Notes: generated by a model from the sequence alone, not told the origin. A stretch of DNA of 12,007 bases from Candidatus Nitrosocosmicus sp. (GCA_030452275.1 JAKDMR010000035.1:1-12007); one strand, 5' to 3'; numbered from the stretch's first letter, positions 1 to 6,280 are shown. A program made the numbers and translations.

Positions 1-1
1 T

Positions 2-142
2 GGTGGTGGAACATACAAAATCTGCAGGATAAAATAGTACAGGATAACGAATGATATCTTTAGAAACTGGCTCAGAAAGTATGACAGAATATCAAGCATA
101 GTATCAGGATTGGTAAACTACAGAATAATGAATATCTATTAG
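2..142 (+). pseudogene. IS5-type (DDE) transposase, C-terminal remnant
   Basis: The left edge holds the broken end of a DDE transposase. Positions 3-17 read VVEHT in one frame. After a frame change near 17-25, positions 26-139 read RIK, a TAG stop (35-37), then YRITNDIFRNWLRKYD and on to SGLVNYRIMNIY, ending at TAG 140-142. IS5/DDE_Tnp_4-type transposases typically end this way: a catalytic Glu in a V-V-E-x-T context, an RIKKYRI-like stretch, then a (D)IVSGLVNxRIM tail. The frameshift plus the in-frame stop mean the copy is dead. The rest of the element lies outside the window, and I could not define its right terminal repeat between 143 and 219. The family assignment rests on motif memory from a short stretch. 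Confidence 0.6.
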
Positions 143-219
143 TTACATAATGGACGATAATTAAAGGACACGATTAAGCACTGCTAATTACGCAAGAGAG
201 ATCTATTCTATGAAGTTTA

Positions 220-1257
220 TTACTTTTTATCGATTTCTGATTCATCCTTTCTATTCTTGTATGGTAGTGGATTTCGAATATCAGTATCCTGTCCTCCCAT
301 CAAAAAAAGCCTATCATCGCTTATGGATATCTTGTACTTTATGGACTTGGCAGGATTTCCTGCAACAATATCTTTGTCTTCCACATTATGAATAACGGAA
401 CTTCCTGATCCTACAATCACGCTATTTCCTATTTTTAATTTGTGTTTTATCGTGCTGTTAAGACCAAGCCAGCAGTTATTGCCAATAATTGTACTTCCAC
501 CTACAACTACTCCTGCAGTAATTTGTGCATTTTTTCCAATATGAACATTATGAGCTATGTGACATAAGGCATCAATTTTGGTGCCTTCCTCAACTACGGT
601 ATTTGTTATAGAGCCACGAGCAATAGAGCAATTGGTAAAAATCTCTACATCATTTTCGATAATTACCTTTCCATAGTGAGGAAATTTTTCAAGTTTCATG
701 TCTTTTTTATCTCTTTCAAACGCAAATCCATCTTCGCCTATGATACATCCTGATTGAAGAGTGCAATTGTTTCCAACTATAGTATTTTTTAATACAACTC
801 TCGAGTCTACAATTACATTGTCTCCTATTATGCACTCGTCTCCTATTATTGTTAAATCTCCAATAAAACAGTCTCTTCCAATTTTAGCTGAATCTGCTAT
901 AATGGCGTGTTTAGATACTCCTTTTCTGTTGTCTCTAACGGCTTTCATTAATTTGGCTGCTCTTATAAATACGAGTCGCGGATTATCCACAAATACATAG
1001 AGTTTGTGGTTGTTACTGCTAAATGTATTTTTTATTTGAATAACGGGAGCCAAGCTTCTTTTACACAGGATAATTCCTGAACAGGAATTAAGAATAGATT
1101 CTAAACCTTCATGATCATCAGAAGAACAAAAAGACAAATCACTTGATGTCCCTTTGTCAACGGGGGCGATACTGTCCACCGGAATATCCTCTTGGCCTAG
1201 CATGACATAATCACATTCTAAATGTTCCAAAAGGGACTTTATTGTCCGGCTAACCAT
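220..1257 (-). CDS. lpxD: LpxD-type UDP-amino-sugar N-acyltransferase (left-handed beta-helix)
   Basis: This 345-residue protein has the architecture of UDP-3-O-acylglucosamine N-acyltransferase. Residues 1-110 resemble the LpxD N-terminal uridine-binding domain (SIAPVDKGTSSDLSF at 29-43; VDNPRLVFIRAA at 90-101). Residues about 113-305 are hexapeptide repeats of a left-handed beta-helix, including a GEDGFAFE turn (174-181). The family's catalytic His matches H236 in HIAHNVHIG, and the second conserved His matches H272 in STIKHKLKIG. VAGNPAKSI (298-306) closes the helix and a short charged tail follows. Known members N-acylate a UDP-linked amino sugar using acyl carrier protein. Archaea lack lipid A, so a role in a surface glycan or glycolipid amino sugar is my inference. 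The ATG at 1257 gives the full N-terminal domain. The frame is intact over many homopolymers, including a T6 run. It is monocistronic as far as can be seen. Confidence 0.88.
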   Translation of the reverse strand: MVSRTIKSLLEHLECDYVMLGQEDIPVDSIAPVDKGTSSDLSFCSSDDHEGLESILNSCSGIILCKRSLAPVIQIKNTFSSNNHKLYVFVDNPRLVFIRAAKLMKAVRDNRKGVSKHAIIADSAKIGRDCFIGDLTIIGDECIIGDNVIVDSRVVLKNTIVGNNCTLQSGCIIGEDGFAFERDKKDMKLEKFPHYGKVIIENDVEIFTNCSIARGSITNTVVEEGTKIDALCHIAHNVHIGKNAQITAGVVVGGSTIIGNNCWLGLNSTIKHKLKIGNSVIVGSGSSVIHNVEDKDIVAGNPAKSIKYKISISDDRLFLMGGQDTDIRNPLPYKNRKDESEIDKK

Positions 1258-1290
1258 GAGTCAATTTGTTATAATATTACCAAAATCTTC

Positions 1291-1298
1291 TATTTAAC
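1291..1298 (-). promoter_or_regulatory. Possible TATA box of the lpxD-like gene
   Basis: On the minus strand this reads GTTAAATA, centred about 37 nt upstream of the ATG at 1257. With the usual archaeal 24-27 nt TATA-to-start spacing, transcription would begin near 1268-1270, giving a leader of about 11 nt. A second AT-rich stretch (1269-1279) is too close to the start codon. The match is short, in AT-rich DNA. Confidence 0.3.
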
Positions 1299-1394
1299 CA
1301 TGTCTGATATTCTAACAAAGTATAATCACTTCCGGATTGATAGGACATGAAAGCGTAGTTTATTGTCTCGTAACAATAACTTTATGTTTTTAGA

Positions 1395-1857
1395 TCATCT
1401 GACTGAATTTATCATACCTGTTACGTTTACGCTTGAATGCTTTATATATTGTCCAGTAACGTTATCTTTTACCAGAGTTCTGTGAAATTCATCACATATA
1501 GCTTTCGAAGTTATCTTATTTTCTCCTGGCTGCAATTTAGTATAATCAGGAGTAAGAATAAAGCTCCATTTAGAATAATCTCCTTGTCCAATATTATCTA
1601 TAGGCCGAGTCTCCCTGTAGGGAAATTCTTTGTTCACTACAATCATAACCTTGCATTCTAGATATTTGTTATCCTCTGATGTCCCTGAAATGTTTATGAT
1701 GGTATTTTGAGGAATTTGTTGATTCTGTGTTGGAAAATTTATTTCTACAAACGAATTACCCGTTTGAATCATAGACAAAGACAAAATGATGACTGAAAAA
1801 AATCAATAAGAGGTTAGACATAAATATAACTCTCATATTGAGGCGAATTAGTGGCAT
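1395..1857 (-). pseudogene. Exported beta-rich protein, signal peptide frameshifted at a T7 run
   Basis: Two reading frames join into one exported protein. From ATG 1857 (or ATG 1836) the first frame reads MPLIRLNMRVIFMSNLLLIF, a classic signal peptide, then leaves the frame of the body. The body (from about 1795 to the TAA at 1395) reads FVEINFPTQNQQIPQNTI onward, with Thr/Asn-rich beta strands, NISGTSEDNKYLEC and a C-terminal HSSVNVTGM. Removing one T from the T7 run at 1796-1802 (A7 on the plus strand) joins both into 153 residues with a continuous hydrophobic core (LLLIFSVIILSLS). The shorter frame starting at TTG 1784 would lack most of the signal. I do not recognise the family; an Ig-like extracellular fold is a guess from strand-rich composition. 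The shift is real decay, an assembly error, or a slippage-controlled export switch. A TAG lies directly before ATG 1857, so no start is possible further upstream. Confidence 0.7.
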
Positions 1858-2096
1858 CTAGAATTTTTGAGATCATAAGCATAATAACCTTTTTCAAATT
1901 ATCATAAATGATATCATTAATTTTCCTAGTCATGATTTAATCATACAAAAAATCCTAGAAATTAATTATCTTCATTTAATTACCACTTTATCAAATGGCA
2001 AATTACTGATGTATCACTGTTTGATTATTTGATTTTGAAACCACAAAACAGATATACTTTTCCTGTTTGTATTTTTTATCCCCTAGTAACTATTAG

Positions 2097-2210
2097 ATTA
2101 AGAAACTTAATAAAAAGAGAAAAGTACTAAAGGCATCAACTATAAGCCCTAATGGGCAACTTTCTCATGCTTTTGTATCTCTCTTATACGAGGATGGTAA
2201 GATAGATTGA
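2097..2210 (+). pseudogene. Possible gene fragment without start codon
   Basis: The frame between TAG 2094-2096 and TGA 2208-2210 reads KKLNKKRKVLKAS, then TISPNGQLSHAFVSLLYEDGKID. The composition (basic start, then a beta-hairpin-like segment) looks more protein-like than the surrounding translations. There is no ATG, GTG or TTG in frame; the first codon after the upstream stop is ATT. After the TGA the frame continues GVTYLFF, as if the stop were a point mutation. I do not recognise the family. Chance remains quite possible. Confidence 0.25.
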
Positions 2211-2436
2211 GGTGTTACCTATCTATTTTTTAGAATCATTGTGGTTTTCTTGAGATGATGACATAATGGAGTCCAATGATTTGTGAAAATACTTATCACA
2301 TGATTGTAGCCTTTATTACTTTTTATTGAGCCTGAGTATATCATATTAGGAGAAATCCTGTTTATTATTGATCTAGATTTTCATTTTTTAATCTGAGAAT
2401 GGAATTGGGATTAACCATGTTCATAACCGACAAAGA

Positions 2437-2462
2437 TTGATCGATACATTTGGTTGATCGAT
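2437..2462. repeat. Direct repeat TTGATCGAT, 17-nt period
   Basis: TTGATCGAT occurs at 2437-2445 and again at 2454-2462, with 8 nt between. Each copy contains the palindrome ATCGAT. Paired half-sites like this could be a protein-binding site, but no gene starts nearby, so this is only a description. Confidence 0.35.
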
Positions 2463-2555
2463 TTACTATTAAAAAAATAAATTATTGACTTTCGAATCTG
2501 ACTTTGGGTGAATATTCTTTTCATTTTAGTAACATGTATTATGTCTACAGTCCTT

Positions 2556-2603
2556 ATTACCATCTAATTAAATCAGTTAGATTTATCATCTAAAGATGGT
2601 AAT
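2556..2603. repeat. 10-bp perfect inverted repeat downstream of the zinc-ribbon gene
   Basis: ATTACCATCT (2556-2565) and AGATGGTAAT (2594-2603) are perfect reverse complements separated by 28 nt. A smaller TCTAA/TTAGA pairing is nested inside. The repeat lies about 60-110 nt past the stop codon of the gene at 2665-2916, so it could fold in that gene's 3' region. No T-run follows on the minus strand, which argues against a simple terminator. Confidence 0.4.
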
Positions 2604-2664
2604 CATGCTAACTATCCGATGAATAATTTGCGTTTTTAAAGAATTGTATTGCCTCTGTCTGGTC

Positions 2665-2916
2665 TTATTTTTTGTTATAGTATTTTATGATTAGTTTGCT
2701 GTCTAATTTTTTTTTGTATTGTTCTTTACGAGATCTGCTTCTAGGTCGGGTTCGAAGTTTAGTACCGCAACATGGACAGTAACTATTAAGATTCCATAAT
2801 ACATGTAAATCACAAGTTTGGCATCGTCTTTGACCGTCAATATATCTTGAGTTATGAATTTGTCCCATATGAATTGCTTTATGTCTTATGCATATACCTA
2901 TACACGAAGATGACAA
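2665..2916 (-). CDS. Small zinc-ribbon protein
   Basis: This 83-residue basic protein has two Cys clusters: CQTC at residues 33-36 and CPCC at 48-51, the usual spacing of a four-Cys zinc ribbon. Further Cys (C5, C9) lie near the start. After the ribbon comes TKLRTRPRSRSRKEQYKKK, a strongly basic tail that suits nucleic-acid contact. Small proteins with a CPCCGxxLRTRPR signature are, as far as I recall, frequent in Nitrososphaeria genomes, usually without assigned function; a transcription- or RNA-related role is inference. The start is TTG at 2916: the frame is closed by TGA a few codons upstream and contains no ATG before the first Cys. A TATA-like ATTTTATTATT lies about 30 nt upstream (2941-2951). 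No partner gene is co-transcribed within 75 bp. Confidence 0.8.
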   Translation of the reverse strand: MSSSCIGICIRHKAIHMGQIHNSRYIDGQRRCQTCDLHVLWNLNSYCPCCGTKLRTRPRSRSRKEQYKKKLDSKLIIKYYNKK

Positions 2917-2991
2917 CTTGAATTGATAAAATCAAATTACAATAATAAAATGTATTACGATTCTTTCAATAGAAAATCAAACCTACTCAAG

Positions 2992-3249
2992 TCAATTTAT
3001 CTGCGTTTCATTCTCATTTTTATCATCGTCATAACCTGCCAATTTCTTAACTGATTCTCTATATTGTTTTTGATTGTCAATTACGAGATTACAAGCATTG
3101 GCCACAATTTCATTTCCAGGGTAGAAAGCCTTGATCATTTTACATGATTTTTCTACATTCTTAATTCGTGTATCTTGCTGTAATACAATCGCTTCTTTAT
3201 ACAACCTTATCCATCTGACTTGTATTTTATTATTGTTATCTGGAGACAT
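2992..3249 (-). CDS. Small helical protein of unknown function
   Basis: The gene encodes 85 residues and begins with ATG at 3249. The body (residues about 8-70) is predicted by eye to be mostly alpha-helical and amphipathic: VRWIRLYKEAIVLQQDTR, then KSCKMIKAFYPGNEIVANAC and a second charged helix (NQKQYRESVKKL). It ends in an acidic, Asn-rich tail (DDDKNENETQIN). There are two Cys (C36, C53) but no clear metal site, signal peptide or membrane segment. I do not recognise the family. It lies 75 bp upstream of the zinc-ribbon gene on the same strand, so shared transcription is possible. An AT-rich stretch at 3257-3282 precedes the start, without a clean TATA match at the expected distance. Confidence 0.6.
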   Translation of the reverse strand: MSPDNNNKIQVRWIRLYKEAIVLQQDTRIKNVEKSCKMIKAFYPGNEIVANACNLVIDNQKQYRESVKKLAGYDDDKNENETQIN

Positions 3250-3457
3250 TTTTACAATAATATATAGGGAATTTTTACTTATTAATTTTGCAGAAAACTA
3301 AAATGCACAAATAATTACTACTCTCTCTTTGGTATACAGATGCTAGAATGAAATCCTCTTTCAGCATCGAAATCACGAATTATACGGGTTTTACATATTG
3401 AATTAGGTAGTACAATATAATAACTATCGGAAAACCATAAGTTCTATTCCCTATTTT

Positions 3458-3646
3458 TTGGGGACTTGCCCATTTCCAATTGTGAAGAAAACCATACCTG
3501 TTGTTAAACGATATCCTTACCCTTATAGTTTCAATCCCCTATGGAAATGCCACCTCCTAAAGCTAAACAAAGATGATCAGTTTGACCTAGACTGTAAGAT
3601 TGAAAACTGTAGAATTGTCATGGATAAGATCAAGCAACTAAATTAA
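3458..3646 (+). CDS. Small Cys-containing protein of unknown function
   Basis: The 62-residue frame starts at TTG 3458 and reads MGTCPFPIVKKTIPVVKRYP onward, with WKCHLLKL in the middle and DLDCKIENCRIVMDKI near the end. It has four Cys (C4, C31, C46, C51), a Pro/Tyr-rich first half and a charged helical C-terminus. The composition is clearly not random, which supports a real gene. The start is weak: no ATG exists in frame before TAG 3404-3406. A TATA-like AATATAATA at 3414-3422 would give a short leader of about 14 nt. The family is unrecognised. A small metal-binding protein is possible, but the Cys spacing is not a standard ribbon. No neighbour suggests a role; the PII-like gene follows 130 bp later with its own promoter. 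Confidence 0.5.
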   Translation: MGTCPFPIVKKTIPVVKRYPYPYSFNPLWKCHLLKLNKDDQFDLDCKIENCRIVMDKIKQLN

Positions 3647-3747
3647 GCACAGATCGTTACCCACCTATCAAATGGGCCTATCTGATTTAAACAATGATAA
3701 ATAAAACAGTGCGTGAAATATTAATAAAAGGATTTCCAACGCTTATA

Positions 3748-3758
3748 TTTATATAAAT
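3748..3758 (+). promoter_or_regulatory. TATA box of the PII-like gene (leaderless)
   Basis: TTTATATAAAT is centred at 3753, 24 nt before the ATG at 3777. This is the spacing expected when an archaeal transcript starts at, or within a few bases of, the start codon. No Shine-Dalgarno sequence lies between, which fits a leaderless message. Confidence 0.65.
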
Positions 3759-3776
3759 CAGACTCAAGACATAATC

Positions 3777-4091
3777 ATGAAAGGGTTGATCATTTACGTT
3801 AAGGAGAATAGTTTTAATGCAGTTAAACAGATCCTAGTCGACAACCAAGTAGATGGTATCACATACTTTGACATTATGGGGCAGGGCCATCTTGATAGGG
3901 AGTCTACCGAAAGAATTGTACAAGGTTATAAAACTGGAGAAAAATATACACCTGAATTTGCTCGTCGCACCCGAATCGAGACCGTCGTATCTGATTCAAA
4001 AGTAAATTTAATTACCGAAGCATTAAAGAAGGATGCAAATGTACATGGTAGAATCTTTATTTTTGATATATCTGAATCACAGGACTTGTAG
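3777..4091 (+). CDS. PII (GlnB/GlnK)-like signalling protein with shortened B-loop
   Basis: The 104-residue protein has the PII trimer fold signature: a first strand MKGLIIYVKENSFNAVKQIL, VDGITYFDIMGQG (residues 25-37) matching the strand before the T-loop, a T-loop of about 37-57 that keeps a Tyr at 51 (VQGYKTGEKY), then RRTRIETVVSDSKVNLITEAL (63-83) as strand and second helix. The usual B-loop TGxxGDGKIF is replaced by DANVHGRIF (86-94), and the C-terminal Arg pair that contacts ATP phosphates is missing; the protein is several residues shorter than a classical PII. Classical PII proteins read ATP/ADP and 2-oxoglutarate and control ammonium transporters or enzymes. No amt or glnA gene is nearby, and nucleotide binding is doubtful here, so the ligand and partner are unknown. 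The start is fixed by the leaderless promoter. Confidence 0.82.
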   Translation: MKGLIIYVKENSFNAVKQILVDNQVDGITYFDIMGQGHLDRESTERIVQGYKTGEKYTPEFARRTRIETVVSDSKVNLITEALKKDANVHGRIFIFDISESQDL

Positions 4092-4412
4092 TTTAAGATC
4101 CTAGCATTATCTAATTATTTTTAATTTATTGTTTAGTAGCATCAAATAATGTTTCATGTTGATTGAGATCTTATTAGTTAGTCGATGTCGACACATTGAA
4201 TCTTAGCAGGATTTACCTTGTGGTTTTCAACATTTGAATTCAATCATGATAACAAACTAGCTGGTTTATTTGAAATCGCAAGGAAATATTGTTATGCAAT
4301 CATGCTATCATTTGAATACCACACAAGCGGTAGTAGTGATAAATTCGATCATCGCTGGCTTTAGGGTGTTTAAAAATCTGGAATGCCTCGAGATCAATTC
4401 AAATATATAACT
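4092..4412. other. Intergenic stretch after the PII-like gene
   Basis: About 320 bases with no gene I can support. A T-rich tract (TTATTTTTAATTT, around 4112-4124) shortly after the stop codon could end the PII transcript, as archaeal terminators are often plain T-runs. The far end leads into the promoter that originally served the RDD gene. Confidence 0.4.
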
Positions 4413-4423
4413 TTTTATAATTT
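4413..4423 (+). promoter_or_regulatory. Original TATA box of the RDD gene, now cut off by the IS
   Basis: TTTTATAATTT-like sequence (centre about 4417) lies just left of the IS6-family element. If the element and one copy of its 8-bp target duplication are removed, this box falls 27 nt upstream of the RDD ATG at 5143, the classic archaeal leaderless spacing. In the present arrangement it is about 730 nt away and would drive transcription into the IS in antisense to the transposase. Confidence 0.55.
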
Positions 4424-4429
4424 ACTTTT
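4422..4429. repeat. 8-bp target-site duplication, left copy
   Basis: TTACTTTT directly precedes the left terminal repeat and recurs exactly at 5121-5128 after the right one. An 8-bp duplication is the known signature of IS6-family insertion. Confidence 0.9.
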
Positions 4430-4446
4430 GGCACTGTTAACTTAAG
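4430..4446 (+). repeat. Left terminal inverted repeat of the IS
   Basis: GGCACTGTTAACTTAAG; pairs with 5104-5120 with one mismatch (fourth base). It also contains the transposase stop codon. Confidence 0.9.
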
Positions 4447-5068
4447 CGGTTAGAACCCCCCTTTTGTTATGCATGTCTGCAAACAGATTGAACCAGTGTC
4501 TGATGTGACTTAGATTACGGTATTCTTTTTTACACGGAAAGTAATCATCGAAACTTTCAGTTCTGTCCTTGATATACTGCGTTGTCCTTTCGATTATGCT
4601 TTTCTCAAAAGAGGAATTGTGAAGATGATGCTTTAATTTCAGAAATTTGCAGGCTTGTGGATACCATGTACCTCCATCCGTAGAAACAGAATGTCTTCCA
4701 TGAACCTTGACCAGATCTGAAATAAATCTTTCTGCGATAAGCATGTTTCTCTCCTTAGATTCTTGGCAAAAAAGAGTGCGAGAATCTGCTTGTTTTTTGG
4801 GTCTATTGCAACCCATAACCAGATGAGATCTGAACCAGCCTTAAGTTGGGTCTCATCCACTATGAATTCTGAAATCCTCTTTCTCTTTGATGATATCTTT
4901 TTTGGGATGATATTTCTGAATCCATTTCCATATTGCAACATGACTTCTACTAACTATATGTAGATATGATAATGCTTTTGATGTATTCCTATAAGATAAA
5001 CCAAGAAAGTACAAATAGAGCCCATAGCCAATGTATGATGAAGGGGTTCTATTTCTTTTGTTAACCAT
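4442..5068 (-). pseudogene. IS6-family DDE transposase, two compensating frameshifts
   Basis: Three overlapping frames together make one IS6-type transposase of about 208 residues. The first (from ATG 5068) gives MVNKRNRTPSSYIGYGLYLY and an N-terminal helix-turn-helix region (LSYRNTSKALSYLHIVSRSHVAIWKW). The second carries the first catalytic Asp in EFIVDETQLKAGSDLIWLW (Asp codon 4855-4857). The third carries the second Asp in VSTDGGTWYPQAC (4676-4678) and the Glu in SIIERTTQYIKDRTESFDDY (4589-4591). Frame one passes to two at an A6 run on the coding strand (plus 4898-4903, one A too many); frame two passes to three at a T6 run (plus 4768-4773, one T too few). The two shifts cancel, so start and stop share a frame. 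The DDE residues are present, so the damage is only in frame. Programmed slippage is possible but unproven. Confidence 0.88.
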
Positions 5069-5103
5069 AGAAGAGATCGCCCATCTTCAGCTATGGGATT
5101 TTC

Positions 5104-5120
5104 CTTAAGTTAACAGCGCC
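5104..5120 (-). repeat. Right terminal inverted repeat of the IS
   Basis: On the minus strand it reads GGCGCTGTTAACTTAAG, matching the left end at 16 of 17 positions. No outward-facing TATA box is visible here, so the IS does not obviously supply a new promoter to the RDD gene. Confidence 0.9.
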
Positions 5121-5128
5121 TTACTTTT
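5121..5128. repeat. 8-bp target-site duplication, right copy
   Basis: TTACTTTT, identical to 4422-4429. It ends 14 nt before the RDD start codon. Confidence 0.9.
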
Positions 5129-5142
5129 AGTTCTTCATCTGT

Positions 5143-5685
5143 ATGAGTGACAACAAGAGCGGAGATTCTAACTCAAACAAGTCTGAAAAGAAATATTCGA
5201 GGGTAATCGTTTTGACAAAAATGGGAAGATAGGTTCGTAGCTTGGCTCATTGACTTTGTTATAGTATCATTAATAATAAGTATCCTGTTTTTCATCTTTT
5301 CAGCGGACTACTCTTTTCCATTTTGGGGAATTTACATTGATAGCGAAAATGGGGTAGATATCAAGCAGCCTTATGAGTATATTATTGCAAGCTCAGTATT
5401 CTTTCTGTATTGGGTACTCCTAGAATTAAGTGGACAAACTATTGGAAAAAGGGTCGTTCACATTATGACCACAACTTTGTTTGGAGAAAGACCAAATCTT
5501 GTAAACATTGCTATTGAGGTATTGGGAAAATCTTTCTTATTACCGATTAATATTATACTAGACTTATTTTTTCAAATAAGAGAAGACAAAGGATTTTCAA
5601 TAAAGTAAATGGAACTATTGTGATCAAGTTGAAAAAAACAGAAGACGATGAGAATGACAGTATAAAATATGTCAAAGACTATTGA
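5143..5685 (+). pseudogene. RDD-family membrane protein, promoter separated and two frameshifts
   Basis: Three segments join into a 180-residue RDD protein. Frame one from ATG 5143 gives a polar N-terminus (MSDNKSGDSNSNKSEKKYSR). Frame two gives KWEDRFVAWLIDFVIVSLII, with the family's Arg (R30) and Asp (D37), a second hydrophobic segment (about 79-95), the conserved GQTIGKR (97-103) and a third segment ending in Asp 140. Frame one resumes with KRRQRIFNKVNGTIVIKLKK, the usual RDD C-terminal motif. The joins need one A removed from A5 (5217-5221) and one T added to T6 (5567-5572); they cancel exactly. As written, translation from ATG 5143 stops at TAG 5230-5232. RDD proteins are small three-helix membrane proteins, some linked to ion transport. 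The IS immediately upstream removed the promoter, which fits later decay, though assembly error is possible. Confidence 0.85.
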
Positions 5686-5737
5686 AAAACTAATCTCAAT
5701 ATTAGTTAAAGTTGTGACCAATTCCTATTTTTAGGAA

Positions 5738-6280
5738 TCAATCCTTTGATTTGTTAGCAAAGTCTATGGTAATGATGGCATTATTTTCCAAAACTATATC
5801 CTTGTAATTATCTGACTTACTTTGGGAACTGTTTTCTGAAATCATCGAAACGTTTGCTACGACATCATTTTTTGAAATATTTTCAATGAAAGATGAGTTA
5901 TCAAAGAAATCCCATACTTTCAAAAACTGATCAAGAGAGAATACTGTTTTAACTGGTGATTCGACATGAATTATGCCTGAATCATCATGGGTATGCAACC
6001 AGAATATGCAATCATTTGGGATAATACCTATTCCAGCAGGAATATTGTGAGTTTCATTTTGTATCTTTATAACTAATTTCGTATGGTTATGATAAACTAG
6101 ATGTTCAACCTTATCACAAGTAATTCCAGAAATGTTGGTAGGGATTGTCTCAAAATTGTTATTATTATTATTTGATTGGTCGTCTTGACCAAAAACTGCG
6201 TAATTCTGACTCGCAATCATAAAGACTATTAAGAAAAACAGCAAGTTTAAGGGAATTACCTTCCAGTTGGTTTTATTCAA
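5738..6280 (-). CDS. Exported His/Cys-rich protein with HTHD motif, probable metal binder
   Basis: This 180-residue protein starts with a signal peptide or anchor (residues about 8-31, LNLLFFLIVFMIASQNYAVF) followed by an Asn-rich linker. The domain (about 50-125) carries C55 DKVEH60 xxxH64 xH66, then IPAGIGI (80-86), C91 xFWLH96 TH98 DDSGIIH105 VESP and a FSLDQFLKVWDFF helix. Two Cys and six clustered His suggest a metal-binding or disulfide-stabilised extracellular domain. I recall similar HTHD-GIIHxE proteins as uncharacterised, in thaumarchaea and some bacteria; function is unknown. The C-terminal third is N/S-rich. The start is TTG at 6280: the frame closes at an upstream TAG, has no ATG, and a TATA box lies 27 nt upstream. 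It is convergent with the RDD gene (52 bp between stops), so no operon is implied. Confidence 0.78.
   Translation of the reverse strand: MNKTNWKVIPLNLLFFLIVFMIASQNYAVFGQDDQSNNNNNNFETIPTNISGITCDKVEHLVYHNHTKLVIKIQNETHNIPAGIGIIPNDCIFWLHTHDDSGIIHVESPVKTVFSLDQFLKVWDFFDNSSFIENISKNDVVANVSMISENSSQSKSDNYKDIVLENNAIITIDFANKSKD

Larger units (their letters stand above)
1862..2664. other. Long AT-rich stretch without an intact gene
   Basis: About 800 bases separate the exported-protein gene from the zinc-ribbon gene. I find no intact gene here. It holds a short open fragment at 2097-2210, a direct repeat containing ATCGAT at 2437-2462 and a 10-bp inverted repeat at 2556-2603, each listed separately. The rest is AT-rich with stops in all frames. 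Confidence 0.6.
4430..5120 (-). mobile_element. Complete IS6-family (IS240/IS26-like) insertion sequence, 691 bp
   Basis: Both ends are intact. The left end GGCACTGTTAACTTAAG (4430-4446) and the reverse complement of the right end, GGCGCTGTTAACTTAAG (5104-5120), match at 16 of 17 positions. The GGCACTGTT start is the known IS6-family terminus (compare IS26). The flanks carry a perfect 8-bp duplication. One transposase gene on the minus strand fills the element, and its stop codon lies inside the left terminal repeat. The preserved duplication and ends suggest a recent insertion. The transposase itself is broken by two single-base shifts, so this copy can move only with help from another copy, or by frameshifting. 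It sits between the promoter and the start codon of the RDD gene. Confidence 0.92.

Noticed and set aside
210..395. 61-codon plus-strand frame over the lpxD-like 3' end
   Set aside because: Antisense to the tail of the lpxD-like gene, aromatic-rich and without a motif.
761..1000. 79-codon frame on the plus strand inside the lpxD-like gene
   Set aside because: It is antisense to a well-supported gene, and its Ile/Ser/Pro-rich translation is what the reversed hexapeptide repeats produce.
4763..4963. 66-codon plus-strand frame inside the IS
   Set aside because: Antisense to the transposase; no sign of an accessory gene in an IS6-family element.
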